Source: Rhodococcus sp. RD6.2 (GTDB lineage: Bacteria > Actinomycetota > Actinomycetes > Mycobacteriales > Mycobacteriaceae). Taken from it: a stretch of 64,000 nt of DNA. Both the position numbers and the translations under genes were made by a program. Where the stretch lies: positions 205,277-269,276 of the forward strand of contig NZ_CVQP01000005.1 in assembly GCF_001040705.1 (NCBI RefSeq), given 5' to 3'. How positions within the stretch are numbered: the stretch's first letter is position 1; the number at the start of each line of letters is the position of its first letter. Shown piece by piece: positions 54,835-63,601 of this stretch. Under the pieces are notes generated by a model. It made no database searches and was not told the origin of the DNA. It saw nothing but the letters and a program-made list of their open reading frames with translations.

Positions 54835-56769
54835 ATGGTCGCACCGGCCCATGTCACGGAAGAACAGGCGCGAGCGGTCGCCGAGGAGGCCCGCGAATCC
54901 GGATGGGAAAAACCCTCGTTCGCGAAGGAGCTCTTCCTCGGGCGGTTCCCACTCGACCTGGTCCACCCGTTCCCACGCCCCGGCCCCGACGACGCCGACC
55001 GAACCGCACGGTTTCTCGTGAAACTGCGCGACTACTGCGCGACCCTCGACGGGTCCGTGATCGAACGTGACGCGAACATCCCCGACGACTACGTCCGCGG
55101 GTTCGCCGAACTCGGCTGCTTCGGGCTCAAGATTCCCGAGGAATACGGCGGTCTCGGGCTCTCGCAGGTGGCCTACAACCGGGTGTTGATGCTCGTCGGG
55201 TCGGTGCATCCGAGCCTGGGCGCGCTGTTGTCGGCACACCAGTCGATCGGCGTCCCCGAACCCCTCAAGCTGGCGGGCACCGACGAGCAGAAGCGCGCGT
55301 TCCTGCCACGCTGCGCGGCCGGCGCGATCTCCGCGTTCCTGCTCACGGAGCCCGACGTCGGGTCCGACCCGGCCCGCCTCGCGTCGACTGCCGTCCCCAC
55401 CGACAACGGCAGCGCCTACCTGCTGGACGGCGTGAAGCTGTGGACCACCAACGGGGTGGTCGCGGAGCTGCTCGTGGTGATGGCACGGGTGCCGAAAGGT
55501 GAGAACAACCGCGGTGGGATCAGTGCGTTCGTCGTCGAGGCGGACTCCCCCGGCATCACCGTCGAACGGCGCAACGCGTTCATGGGCCTGCGCGGCATCG
55601 AGAACGGTGTGACTCGGATGCACCAGGTGCGGGTGCCCGCGGAGAACCTGATCGGGCGCGAAGGCGACGGCCTCAAGATCGCCTTGACGACACTCAACGC
55701 CGGACGCCTCGCGCTACCCGCGATGTGCGGGGGCGCGGGCAAGTGGGCGCTCAAGATCGCCCGCGAGTGGTCTGCGGAACGGGTGCAGTGGGGGCGTCCG
55801 GTCGGCGAGCACGGGGCCGTCGCGTCGAAGCTCTCCTTCATCGCCGCCACCACCTACGCCCTCGAAGCGGTGCTGGAACTGTCCGGGCAGATGGCCGACG
55901 AGGGCCGCAACGACATCCGCATCGAGGCGGCACTGGCGAAGTTGTGGGCGAGCGAGATGGCCTGCCAGATCGCCGACGATCTCGTTCAGATTCGCGGTGG
56001 ACGCGGCTACGAGACCGCCGAATCCCTCGCCGCCCGCGGAGAACGCGCGGTGCCCGTCGAACAACTGCTGCGGGACCTTCGCATCAACCGAATCTTCGAG
56101 GGGTCGAGCGAGATCATGCGACTGCTCATCGCGCGCGAAGCGGTCGACGCGCATCTGCGCGCCGCGGGCGACCTCGCCGATCCGAAGGCCGACATGCAGC
56201 ACAAGGCGAAGGCGGCACTCGGCGCGAGCGGGTTCTACGCCAAGTGGTTGCCCCACCTGGTGTCCGGCAAGGGACAACTGCCCAATTCGTTCGGCGAGTT
56301 CGACTCCCTGGCAACGCATCTGCGGTTCGTGGAGCGCAACGCCCGCAAGCTCGCCCGGTCCACGTTCTACGGGATGGCCCGGTGGCAGGCGGGCATGGAG
56401 AAGCACCAGATGTTCCTCGGCCACGTCGTCGACATCGGTGCCGAACTGTTCGCGATGTCCGCGTCCGTGGTGCGCGCCCAGTCCGAACGCGACTCCGGCC
56501 ACGGTGCGAGCGGCGTCGCGCTGGCGGACGCCTTCTGCAGGCAGTCGCGGCTGCGGATCGACCGCCACTTCGCCGCACTGTGGGAGAACACCGACGACGT
56601 CGACCACCGCGTCGCCGGCCAGGTTCTCGGGGGCGAGCACACGTGGCTCGAGGACGGCATCCTCGACCAGAGCGAGGGCACGGGACCGTGGATCGCGTCG
56701 TGGGAGCCCGGGCCGTCGACGGAGGAGAACCTGGCCCGCAGGTTCACTGCTGCGCCTAAGGAGCAGTGA
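54835..56769 (+). CDS. Long acyl-CoA dehydrogenase, FadE10/VLCAD-like
   Basis: The protein has 644 residues, longer than typical 380-400. The N-terminal VRGFAELGCFGLKIPEEYGG, central SAFLLTEPDVGSDPARLAST, DGVKLWTTNGVVAELLVVMA and IRGGRGYETAESLAARGERA lead to NRIFEGSSEIMRLLIAREAV. An extra helical domain of about 180 residues follows, as in very-long-chain dehydrogenases and mycobacterial FadE10. It would oxidise a long or bulky acyl-CoA. The ATG at 54835 follows GAGGCGG. It converges on hsaA. Confidence 0.88.
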   Translation: MVAPAHVTEEQARAVAEEARESGWEKPSFAKELFLGRFPLDLVHPFPRPGPDDADRTARFLVKLRDYCATLDGSVIERDANIPDDYVRGFAELGCFGLKIPEEYGGLGLSQVAYNRVLMLVGSVHPSLGALLSAHQSIGVPEPLKLAGTDEQKRAFLPRCAAGAISAFLLTEPDVGSDPARLASTAVPTDNGSAYLLDGVKLWTTNGVVAELLVVMARVPKGENNRGGISAFVVEADSPGITVERRNAFMGLRGIENGVTRMHQVRVPAENLIGREGDGLKIALTTLNAGRLALPAMCGGAGKWALKIAREWSAERVQWGRPVGEHGAVASKLSFIAATTYALEAVLELSGQMADEGRNDIRIEAALAKLWASEMACQIADDLVQIRGGRGYETAESLAARGERAVPVEQLLRDLRINRIFEGSSEIMRLLIAREAVDAHLRAAGDLADPKADMQHKAKAALGASGFYAKWLPHLVSGKGQLPNSFGEFDSLATHLRFVERNARKLARSTFYGMARWQAGMEKHQMFLGHVVDIGAELFAMSASVVRAQSERDSGHGASGVALADAFCRQSRLRIDRHFAALWENTDDVDHRVAGQVLGGEHTWLEDGILDQSEGTGPWIASWEPGPSTEENLARRFTAAPKEQ

Positions 56770-56774
56770 CCGCG

Positions 56775-57941
56775 TCAGATCATGTTGTCCTCGACGGGCA
56801 GCCCGAACGCCCCGCGCCCGTACAGCGCGAGGGCACGTTCGACGTCGTTCGCGACGTGCACGCCGCCTGCATGGGCGTCGCGCCAGCCGCGTTCGATGGG
56901 ATTGCCGGTGTCGAGCGAATTGCCGCCGGACATCGTGAACAGCCGGTCGATGGCGTGCAGCGCCCGTTCGGTCCCCAGGACCTGATCGCGGCGGGCCCGC
57001 AGACGCAGCTGCATCGGGATCTCGCCGCCGGCGGATGCGACATCCATCAGGGCCCGCACATTGCGGTCCATCTGCAGGATCGCCGCGTCGATCTCGGACG
57101 ACGCCCGGCCGACCGCGACCTGCGCGAAGGGGTCGTCGGCGAACCGGCCGCCGCCGAGGCTGAGGCGAACCCTGTCGCGCATCCGGCCGAGGAAGTGCTC
57201 GTAGCAGCCCGCGACGACACCGACGACGGGGGCCGCGATGGCGGAGCTGAACACAGTGGCGAACGGAATTCGGTACAGCGGACCGGGATTCACCTTCTGC
57301 CCCGGCCCCCGCAACTGGGAGAACTCGTAGTTGCGCATCACCCGGTGGTCGGGGACGAACGCCCGCTCGACAACGATCTCGTTGCTGCCGGTGCCGCGCA
57401 GTCCGACGCTCTCCCACACATCGCGGATCTGGTAGTCGGAGCGGGGAACGAGCAGCGTCGCGTTGTCCACGATGTCGCCGCGGTCGTCGACGATCAGTCC
57501 GCCGAGCAGCGCCCAACCGCAGTGGTCGACGCCGGACGAGAACCGCCAGCTGCCCATCAGCTCGTATCCGCCGTCGACGCGCACCATCGTCCCGACCGGG
57601 GAGTACGACGACGCGACGAGGACGTCGGGGTCCTCGCCCCACACCTCGGCCTGTGCGGCGTCGTCGAACAGCGCCAGATGCCACGGGTGGACACCGAGTA
57701 CCGCCGTCACCCACCCGGTGGAACCGCAGGCCGCGGCGATGGCGCGCACCGCCTCGTAGAAGTGCACGGGATCCGATTCGAGTCCGCCGTACCGCGCCGG
57801 CTGCAACATGCGGAACACCCCGGTGGCGACGAGCCCGGCGATCGTCTCGTCCGACACCCGGCGGGCATCCTCGGTCGCCCGAGCACGCTCGGTGATCGTG
57901 GGCAGCAGGTCACGCACCCGTCCGAGAACCTCGTTGTCCAT
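56775..57941 (-). CDS. hsaA: HsaA-type flavin monooxygenase (3-HSA hydroxylase, oxygenase part)
   Basis: The protein has 388 residues with an acyl-CoA dehydrogenase fold but hydroxylase signatures: RMLQPARYGGLESDPVHFYE, then AACGSTGWVTAVLGVHPWHL and ALFDDAAQAEVWGEDPDVLV, and PIERGWRDAHAGGVHVANDV near the end. These closely match HsaA of M. tuberculosis, which with the reductase HsaB hydroxylates 3-HSA to the catechol 3,4-DHSA. The ATG at 57941 gives the expected N-terminus. It is divergent from kshA, and HsaC lies 5 kb away. No HsaB is visible in the window. Confidence 0.87.
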   Translation of the reverse strand: MDNEVLGRVRDLLPTITERARATEDARRVSDETIAGLVATGVFRMLQPARYGGLESDPVHFYEAVRAIAAACGSTGWVTAVLGVHPWHLALFDDAAQAEVWGEDPDVLVASSYSPVGTMVRVDGGYELMGSWRFSSGVDHCGWALLGGLIVDDRGDIVDNATLLVPRSDYQIRDVWESVGLRGTGSNEIVVERAFVPDHRVMRNYEFSQLRGPGQKVNPGPLYRIPFATVFSSAIAAPVVGVVAGCYEHFLGRMRDRVRLSLGGGRFADDPFAQVAVGRASSEIDAAILQMDRNVRALMDVASAGGEIPMQLRLRARRDQVLGTERALHAIDRLFTMSGGNSLDTGNPIERGWRDAHAGGVHVANDVERALALYGRGAFGLPVEDNMI

Positions 57942-57946
57942 TTGTC

Positions 57947-58038
57947 CGATGTTAGCTGCGCCGGCTCTCGACTTGGCGGCGCGCGGTCCCGGCCAGTGAG
58001 ATCGGCAGCGATACGCCGCCATCGGCCTCGTTAGCGTC
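57947..58038. promoter_or_regulatory. hsaA/kshA divergent promoter with CGTTAGCG elements
   Basis: GGCCTCGTTAGCGTC at 58024-58038 is the reverse complement of the element at 8826-8840. A looser copy, GATGTTAGCTGC, begins at 57947 next to the hsaA start. TAGCGT (58032-58037) could be a -10 for kshA. No TnnAACnnGTTnnA KstR box was found in the gap. Confidence 0.45.
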
Positions 58039-58093
58039 CGAATTCACAGACCATGCCGCCGGTGTCGGCACCGTTCGACGGAAAGGAACGACC

Positions 58094-59239
58094 GTGACCA
58101 GCACTGAGGAAGTTCGTGTGATCGAGGCCGGCGCCGCGCCGACGAGGTTCGCGCGGGGCTGGCACTGCCTCGGACTCGCCGAGCCGTTCCGGGACGGGAC
58201 ACCGCACAGCGTCGAGGCGTTCGGCACCAAGCTCGTCGTGTTCGCCGACAGCGAGGGCAAGCTCAACATCCTCGACGCATTCTGCAGGCACATGGGCGGC
58301 GACCTCAGCCAGGGCACCGTCAAGGGCGATTCGGTGGCGTGCCCGTTCCACGACTGGCGGTGGGGCGGCAAGGGCAAGTGCACCTCCATCCCCTACGCCC
58401 GCCGCGTCCCGCCGCTGGCCCGGACCCGCGCCTGGACCACCCTCGAGCAGGACGGCATGCTGTTCGTCTGGCACGACCCGGAGGGTCAGGCGCCGGGCGA
58501 GGACGACATGTACATCCCGCGGATCGAGGGCGCGCTGTCCGACGAGTGGTCCGACTGGGTCTGGTACACCACCGAGGTCGACACGAACTGCCGCGAGATC
58601 GTCGACAACATCGTGGACATGGCGCACTTCTTCTACGTGCACTACTCGTTCCCGACCTTCTTCAAGAACGTCTTCGAGGGCCAGGTGGCGAGCCAGTTCA
58701 TGCGCGGCGTGGCGCGTGAGGACATGCGTCCGCACGCGTCGGGAACCCCGCGCATGCTCGGAAGCCGTTCCGACGCCTCGTACTTCGGTCCGTCCTTCAT
58801 GATCGACGACCTCGTCTACCAGTACGAGGGCTACGACGTGGAGTCGGTGCTCATCAACTGCCACTACCCGGTCTCGCCGGACAAGTTCGTCCTGATGTAC
58901 GGGATCATCGTCAAGAAGTCCGAGCAGTTCCAGGGTGACGCCGCCGAGAAGATGGCGAACGCGTTCGGCGGCTTCATCGCCAAGGGCTTCGAGCAGGACG
59001 TCGAGATCTGGAAGAACAAGACCCGCATCGAGAACCCGCTGCTGTGCGAGGAGGACGGGCCCGTCTACCAGCTGCGCCGCTGGTACGACCAGTTCTACGT
59101 GGACCGCGCCGCCGTCACCCCGGAGATGGTCGACCGTTTCGAGCACGAGATGGACACCACGAAGGCGGTCGCGTCCTGGCAGAAGGAGGTCGAGGCCAAC
59201 CTCGAGAGGGCGCGTGAGAATGCAGCCGCTGGAGTGTGA
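58094..59239 (+). CDS. kshA: 3-Ketosteroid 9-alpha-hydroxylase, oxygenase component
   Basis: The protein has 381 residues. The Rieske centre is Cys64-x-His66 and Cys83-x2-His86 (CRHMGGDLSQG then ACPFHDWRWGGKGKC). The catalytic iron ligands His178 and His183 lie in DMAHFFYVHYSFPTFFKN. The steroid-specific stretches SIPYARRVPPLARTRAW and NCHYPVSPDKFVLMYGI match KshA. With the reductase KshB it hydroxylates C9 of 3-ketosteroids; with KstD this opens ring B. The GTG at 58094 follows GAAAGGA. Its last 20 bases overlap a small Cys-rich gene. No kshB is present here. Confidence 0.93.
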   Translation: MTSTEEVRVIEAGAAPTRFARGWHCLGLAEPFRDGTPHSVEAFGTKLVVFADSEGKLNILDAFCRHMGGDLSQGTVKGDSVACPFHDWRWGGKGKCTSIPYARRVPPLARTRAWTTLEQDGMLFVWHDPEGQAPGEDDMYIPRIEGALSDEWSDWVWYTTEVDTNCREIVDNIVDMAHFFYVHYSFPTFFKNVFEGQVASQFMRGVAREDMRPHASGTPRMLGSRSDASYFGPSFMIDDLVYQYEGYDVESVLINCHYPVSPDKFVLMYGIIVKKSEQFQGDAAEKMANAFGGFIAKGFEQDVEIWKNKTRIENPLLCEEDGPVYQLRRWYDQFYVDRAAVTPEMVDRFEHEMDTTKAVASWQKEVEANLERARENAAAGV

Positions 59240-59480
59240 CGCCTGTGGAGCCTGTGTCCGGGCGCTCAAGTACAGCTGGGAACACACGGCCGTGCAGTGG
59301 GACGAGGCGTCCCAGCGGACCTGCCGGGAGATCGACACGTGGACCGGCCGTGAAGGCCGGCCGGGTGCACCCGTGATGCGCTGCGAGGCACTGGCCGCGA
59401 CCATCGACCGCGCCGCACACGACGGCACGCTGCCGGTCGTCAACGAAGATCCCGTTCCGACACCCCAAGTCGCGCACTGA
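59220..59480 (+). CDS. Small cysteine-containing protein coupled to kshA
   Basis: The protein has 86 residues and I do not recognise its family. It begins MQPLECDACGACVRALKYSW, giving a C-x2-C-x2-C cluster at residues 6, 9 and 12, with two further cysteines at CREI (about 35) and MRCEAL (about 54). It could bind zinc or an iron-sulfur centre. The ATG overlaps the end of kshA by 20 bases, so both are translated together. It is possibly an electron-transfer or maturation partner of KshA, but it lacks the full plant- or bacterial-type ferredoxin pattern. The next gene, an SDR, starts 25 bases on. Confidence 0.72.
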   Translation: MQPLECDACGACVRALKYSWEHTAVQWDEASQRTCREIDTWTGREGRPGAPVMRCEALAATIDRAAHDGTLPVVNEDPVPTPQVAH

Positions 59481-59505
59481 GACCGACCGAGGAGTACATC
59501 TCGCC

Positions 59506-60294
59506 ATGATCGACACCACCCAGTACGGCCCGTGGGCCGTCATCGCAGGCGGCTCCGAAGGCGTCGGCTCCGCCTTCGCCGACGAACTGGCCGCCGCCGG
59601 AATCAATCTCGTCCTCATCGCCCGCAAGCCGGGACCGCTGGACGAGACGGCTGCGAAGGTCCGCTCGCACGGCGTCGAGGTCCGCACCCTGTCGCTGGAC
59701 CTGCTCGCCGCCGACGCCGTCGACCAGATCCGCGCCGCCACCGACGACGTCGAGGTCGGATTGCTGATCTTCAACGCGGGCGCCAACTCGTACGGCCACG
59801 AGTTCGTCACCGGCGACCTAGACGGCTTCCGCGGCGTGATCGACCTCAACATCACCCGGCAGCTGGAACTCTCGCATCACTTCGGTGCGCGGATGAAGGA
59901 TCGCGGTCGCGGCGGCATCATCCTGCTCGGCTCCCTGGCCGGCTACATGGGGTCCGAGCACCAGAGCATCTACGCGGCGTCGAAGGCGTTCAGCCGGGTG
60001 TTCGCCGAGAGCCTGTGGCTGGAACTGGAACCGCACGGCGTGCACGTCGTCGAGCTGGTCCTCGGCGTCACCCGTACGCCTGCGATGGTCCGCGCGGGAC
60101 TGAACTTCGACGTCCCCGGCATGATCGTCCAGGAACCCGAGGACGCCGCCCGCGAGGGCCTCGAACACCTCACCGACGGCCCCGTGTGGGTGGCCGGCGG
60201 CAACTACGTCGCAGCGCAGAAGCGGGCCGGATTCCCCCGTGATCGCCTGGTCAAGGGCGCTGCGGAGATGATGCGCAAGCTGCTGAACCGCTGA
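59506..60294 (+). CDS. Short-chain dehydrogenase/reductase (SDR)
   Basis: The protein has 262 residues. WAVIAGGSEGVGSAFADELA is a variant nucleotide motif (AGGSEGVG rather than TGxxxGIG). LLIFNAGANSYGHEF, LLGSLAGYMGSEHQSIYAAS and KAFSRVFAESLWLELEPHGV supply the catalytic Ser, Tyr and Lys. This subgroup includes steroid and ketoacyl reductases. It follows kshA and its small partner on the same strand and ends at a hairpin, so the three form an operon. A hydroxysteroid dehydrogenase role is a reasonable inference. GAGGAG precedes the start. Confidence 0.86.
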   Translation: MIDTTQYGPWAVIAGGSEGVGSAFADELAAAGINLVLIARKPGPLDETAAKVRSHGVEVRTLSLDLLAADAVDQIRAATDDVEVGLLIFNAGANSYGHEFVTGDLDGFRGVIDLNITRQLELSHHFGARMKDRGRGGIILLGSLAGYMGSEHQSIYAASKAFSRVFAESLWLELEPHGVHVVELVLGVTRTPAMVRAGLNFDVPGMIVQEPEDAAREGLEHLTDGPVWVAGGNYVAAQKRAGFPRDRLVKGAAEMMRKLLNR

Positions 60295-60309
60295 CGCGGC
60301 CAGACTGCT

Positions 60310-60343
60310 CGTGGGGCGTGACCGGTGTCGGTCACGCCCCACG
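60310..60343 (+). terminator. 14-bp hairpin after the kshA operon
   Basis: CGTGGGGCGTGACC (60310-60323) pairs exactly with 60330-60343 across six bases. It follows the SDR stop at 60294 and overlaps the formal 5' end of the next reading frame. Confidence 0.75.
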
Positions 60344-61240
60344 GCCGTCCTACGGGGCCCGGAAATCGTCGGGGAGAAGCTGAAGTCGCCGCAGTGGGTG
60401 CGGTTCACCGTCGCCTCCCCTGCGCTCCGCCGCACGGTCGGCGTGGACGTGCTCCTGCCGAAAGACAACTCGGAGCCCCGACCCTCGATCTACGCCCTCG
60501 AGGGCGTCGACGCCCGGGAGACGTCGAGCGACTGGGCCGTGGGCGGCGGCGCGCGCGACTTCTTCGCGGACAAGAACGTCAACGTCGTCATGATCAACGG
60601 CGGTGTGTCCAGCATCTACTCCGACTGGGAGAACATCGATCCCGGTGTCGGACTGCACAAGTGGGAGACGTTCATCGTCGACGAACTGCCACCGCTGCTC
60701 GACGCCCGGTTGAAGACCAACGGCGCCAAGTCGCTGCTCGGCCTGTCGATGGGCGCGCAGGGCGCCATGATGCTCGCGCATCGACACCCCGGAATGTACA
60801 AGGGCATCGCCGCCATGAGTGGCTGCTACTCCACCACCGACGACGTGGGACGGATGTGCATCCAGCAGACCATCTCGTCCCGAGGCGGCAACCCGGCGAA
60901 CATCTGGGGAGAGATCGGCGGCCAGGGCTGGGCCGATCACGACACCGTCCGGCACGCGGAAGCTCTGCGCGGCATGGACATCTACGTCTCGTCCATGACC
61001 GGCATCCCCGGCCGCTACGAGACCCCCGAGTCGGATCTGTTCAACCGCGTGGTCATCGGCGGACCCATCGAGGCCGTCTCCCGACTCTCCACCCTCCGCT
61101 TGGAATCCACGCTGAAGGAACTCGACATCCCGGCGACGTTCGAGTACCACGCCACCGGCGTGCATGCCTGGAACTACTGGAAGGACGAACTGCCGGACAC
61201 GTGGCCTACGCTGGCCCGCTCCCTCGACCTACCGGCCTGA
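60311..61240 (+). CDS. Antigen 85-like alpha/beta-hydrolase without signal peptide
   Basis: The open frame has 309 codons. From about residue 30 it reads like a mycolyltransferase/esterase D: VGVDVLLPKDNSEPRPSIYA, then SSIYSDWENIDPG, HKWETFIVDELPPLL, the nucleophile elbow GLSMGAQGAMMLAHRHPGMY and the terminal histidine in GVHAWNYWKDELP. Related proteins are exported, yet no signal peptide is present. The formal GTG at 60311 lies in the terminator hairpin of the preceding operon, so that N-terminus is doubtful; GTG 60401 is the next usual start. It may be a cytoplasmic esterase, or a gene that lost its 5' end. Confidence 0.68.
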   Translation: MGRDRCRSRPTAVLRGPEIVGEKLKSPQWVRFTVASPALRRTVGVDVLLPKDNSEPRPSIYALEGVDARETSSDWAVGGGARDFFADKNVNVVMINGGVSSIYSDWENIDPGVGLHKWETFIVDELPPLLDARLKTNGAKSLLGLSMGAQGAMMLAHRHPGMYKGIAAMSGCYSTTDDVGRMCIQQTISSRGGNPANIWGEIGGQGWADHDTVRHAEALRGMDIYVSSMTGIPGRYETPESDLFNRVVIGGPIEAVSRLSTLRLESTLKELDIPATFEYHATGVHAWNYWKDELPDTWPTLARSLDLPA

Positions 61241-61615
61241 TCCGTACGGCCGGGTGATGATCTCCAGGTAGTGGCCCGATGGGTCGAGGAAGTACGTTCC
61301 CCGACCGCCGTCGTTGCGATTGATGCCGTGCGCGGACTGGCGCGGATCGGCCCAGTGCTCGATACCGCGTTCGGTGATGCGCCCGTATATCGCGTCGAAG
61401 TCGTCCTCCGACACCAGGAAGGCGTAGTGCTGCGGCGCGATGTCGGCGCCGGGTGGCGGCTCCGCGAAGTCGAGGGTGACGCCGTGGTCGAGTTCGACGG
61501 CGAGGAAGTGCCCGGCGGGAACCGGGTCGGGCAGGCCGAAAAGCCAGGTGAGGAAGTACGCGGAATGCTGCTTGTCTTCGGCAGCGACGATGGTGTGGTT
61601 GAACGAGATGGTCAC
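61229..61615 (-). CDS. VOC-family (glyoxalase/dioxygenase fold) protein
   Basis: The protein has 128 residues in a single VOC module: FNHTIVAAEDKQHSAYFLTW, FLAVELDHGVTLDFAEPPPG, HYAFLVSEDDFDAIYGRITE and GRGTYFLDPSGHYLEIITRP. Metal-ligand positions (His near the start, Glu in YLEIITRP) are present. It could be a lyase, isomerase or resistance protein. The GTG at 61615 follows AAGGA by seven bases and is preferred over the ATG at 61645. Its stop lies inside the end of the convergent esterase gene, a 12-base tail-to-tail overlap. Confidence 0.82.
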   Translation of the reverse strand: MTISFNHTIVAAEDKQHSAYFLTWLFGLPDPVPAGHFLAVELDHGVTLDFAEPPPGADIAPQHYAFLVSEDDFDAIYGRITERGIEHWADPRQSAHGINRNDGGRGTYFLDPSGHYLEIITRPYGSGR

Positions 61616-61719
61616 GAAGGAATCCTTCGATTTCGGCGCCTCCATGCCTGACGCGGTCCGCCACCGGCACGCGACGCTGCGCCCAGAATGCACGAATCTG
61701 TGCGGCGACGCAAGCAGAT

Positions 61720-62451
61720 TCAGCGGTAGTCGGGATTCGGGAAGTCAGGTTTGCAGCCCGCGTCCCACTGCGAGCGCTGGTTGCCGTAGGCGGGAATTCC
61801 GCCCGCGCCCTTGACCATCGCCGCGAGGTGCATGAGGTTGTAGGTCATGAAGGTGGTGTTGCGGTTGGTGAAGTCGTTCTCCGGTCCGCCCGACCCCTCG
61901 TCGAGGTAGGACGGACCTGGCCCCGCCTCCCCGATCCACCCGGCGTCCGCCTGCGGCGGGATCACGTATCCGAGGTGCTGAAGGCTGTAGAGGACGTTCA
62001 TCGCACAGTGCTTGACGCCGTCCTCGTTGCCCGTGAAGAGCGCGCCCCCGACGCGGCCGTAGTACGCGTACTGGCCTTTGTCGTTGAGGATCGCCGAGCA
62101 GCCGTACAGCCGCTCGATCACCTTCTTCATCACGGAACTGTTGTCGCCCAGCCAGATCGGTCCGGCGAGGACGAGAATGTCGGCGGCGAGGATCCGGTCG
62201 AACAGGTTCGGCCACTCGTCCGACTCCCAGCCGTGCTCCCGCATGTCGGGGTACACCCCGGTCGCGATGTCGTGGTCGGCGGCGCGGATCTGGTCGACGG
62301 CGACCCCTGCGTCGCGCATCAACTCGACGCTGCGGTCGATCAGACCCTGCGTGTTGCTCGGCTCGGGTGAGCGTTTGAGGGTGCAGTTGACGTACACCGC
62401 GAGCAGACCTGTGAAGTCGGGTCGCGGTTCCGTGAGCGAGAGACTGGACAT
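61720..62451 (-). CDS. Flavodoxin-like NAD(P)H-dependent FMN reductase family
   Basis: The protein has 243 residues. LLAVYVNCTLKRSPEPSNTQ is the phosphate-binding start, and LAADILVLAGPIWLGDNSSV then MKKVIERLYGCSAILNDKGQ form the second FMN loop. GKP-type NAD(P)H reductases of this size reduce flavins, quinones or chromate. A flavin reductase role for HsaA-type monooxygenases is conceivable but HsaB is a different fold. The ATG at 62451 (MSSLSLTEPRPDF) follows GGAGG. It is downstream of the VOC-divergent region and stands alone on the minus strand. Confidence 0.82.
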   Translation of the reverse strand: MSSLSLTEPRPDFTGLLAVYVNCTLKRSPEPSNTQGLIDRSVELMRDAGVAVDQIRAADHDIATGVYPDMREHGWESDEWPNLFDRILAADILVLAGPIWLGDNSSVMKKVIERLYGCSAILNDKGQYAYYGRVGGALFTGNEDGVKHCAMNVLYSLQHLGYVIPPQADAGWIGEAGPGPSYLDEGSGGPENDFTNRNTTFMTYNLMHLAAMVKGAGGIPAYGNQRSQWDAGCKPDFPNPDYR

Positions 62452-62591
62452 CGGGCACCTCCGAGTGACGGCGGATCCGAGAATCCACGATAGGCCGGTG
62501 ACCGGCACGCGGCAGCGCGAGAACGTCCGACAGGGAGCGCGAGTACCGGCCTGCCACAGCGGTTGGACCGCGACTGTCCAACCCGGGAATG

Positions 62592-62632
62592 CCGAATGCG
62601 GTGGTCACCTTGTCGGTGACCACCGCATTCGG
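62592..62632 (-). terminator. 18-bp hairpin downstream of hsaC
   Basis: CCGAATGCGGTGGTCACC (62592-62609) pairs exactly with 62615-62632 across five bases. It follows the minus-strand gene ending at 62646 and resembles the 19273-19323 hairpin in its CCGAATG outer arms. Confidence 0.75.
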
Positions 62633-62645
62633 TGCAGTCGGACTG

Positions 62646-63566
62646 TCAGCTTCCAGGCGTGAACGCCGCGAGCGGCTCCGAGCCGGACCAGTCGTGACCC
62701 CAGTAGCTGTCCGCGGTGATCTCCTCCGCGGTGAAGTGACTCTCGTCCACCAGCATGCCTTCGGTGCCGAACTCGATGTCCCAGCCGCCGGGAGCCCGGA
62801 CGTAGAAGGACACCATCTTGTCGTTGGTGTGCCTGCCGAGCGTCGAGGACAGCGAGAATCCCAGCTTGTTGATCCGGTCCAGGGCCTGACCGACGGCGTC
62901 GAGGGTGTCGACCTCCATCATCAGGTGCACCATGCCGGGCGCGTCCGTCGGCGGCGCCGGGCAGATCGCGAGGCTGTGGTGCCGCTGGTTGATGCCGAGG
63001 AACCGCACCCGACGCGCGGGTCCGGGCGCGCCCGGACCACCGAGCCGGATGGCGCCACGAGGCAGGAACCCGAGCACCTCGGTGTAGAAGTCGTACGTTT
63101 CCTGGTAGTGCGGCGTCGGCAACACAACGTGCCCGAGCCCGGCAGCACCGGTGACGAACCGACCACCGTGCGGGGTGACGATCGGGCTGTGGTCGAGGAC
63201 CGGCCCGAAGAACACCTCGAGCGCGGTACCCGCCGGATCGGTGAAGGTGATGCCCTGCTCGAACCGCCGCAGATCGGCCTCGTCCTGGGTCAGGTCCCTG
63301 ACCTCGACACCCGCCTTCTCGACCTGCTCGCGCACGGCCCGCAACGCGAACTGGTCACGCACCTCCCAGCCGACGGCAACGACCTTGTCGACGTCGCCTG
63401 GAAGCACCTGCAGACGCGAGGTGCGTTCGTCGATGCGCAGGTAAAGCCCGTCCGGGTCGGGGCCCGTGCCGACGGCCATACCGAGGCCGTCGACCACCAG
63501 TTCGCGCCATCGCGGCACGTCCTGCGTCTGGACCCTCAGGTAGCCGAGGGATCGGATGTCGGTCAT
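62646..63566 (-). CDS. hsaC: HsaC-type extradiol dioxygenase
   Basis: The protein has 306 residues in two VOC modules. It begins IRSLGYLRVQTQDVPRWREL. The Fe(II) ligands are His146 (GLGHVVLP), His214 (GMVHLMMEV) and Glu265 (WDIEFG), the spacing of type I extradiol dioxygenases. RHHSLAICPAP and FSLSSTLGRHTNDKMVSFYV match HsaC, which cleaves the steroid catechol 3,4-DHSA. It lies 35 bases after an HsaA-like gene on the same strand. HsaD, which would act next, is not in the window. Confidence 0.88.
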   Translation of the reverse strand: MTDIRSLGYLRVQTQDVPRWRELVVDGLGMAVGTGPDPDGLYLRIDERTSRLQVLPGDVDKVVAVGWEVRDQFALRAVREQVEKAGVEVRDLTQDEADLRRFEQGITFTDPAGTALEVFFGPVLDHSPIVTPHGGRFVTGAAGLGHVVLPTPHYQETYDFYTEVLGFLPRGAIRLGGPGAPGPARRVRFLGINQRHHSLAICPAPPTDAPGMVHLMMEVDTLDAVGQALDRINKLGFSLSSTLGRHTNDKMVSFYVRAPGGWDIEFGTEGMLVDESHFTAEEITADSYWGHDWSGSEPLAAFTPGS

Positions 63567-63601
63567 GTCCAGTCCTTTGCGAATGTCGGATTGCCCGATG
63601 G

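Noticed and set aside
57942..58093. Search for a KstR box between hsaA and kshA
   Set aside because: No AACnnGTT core occurs in the gap; only the CGTTAGCG-type elements were found.
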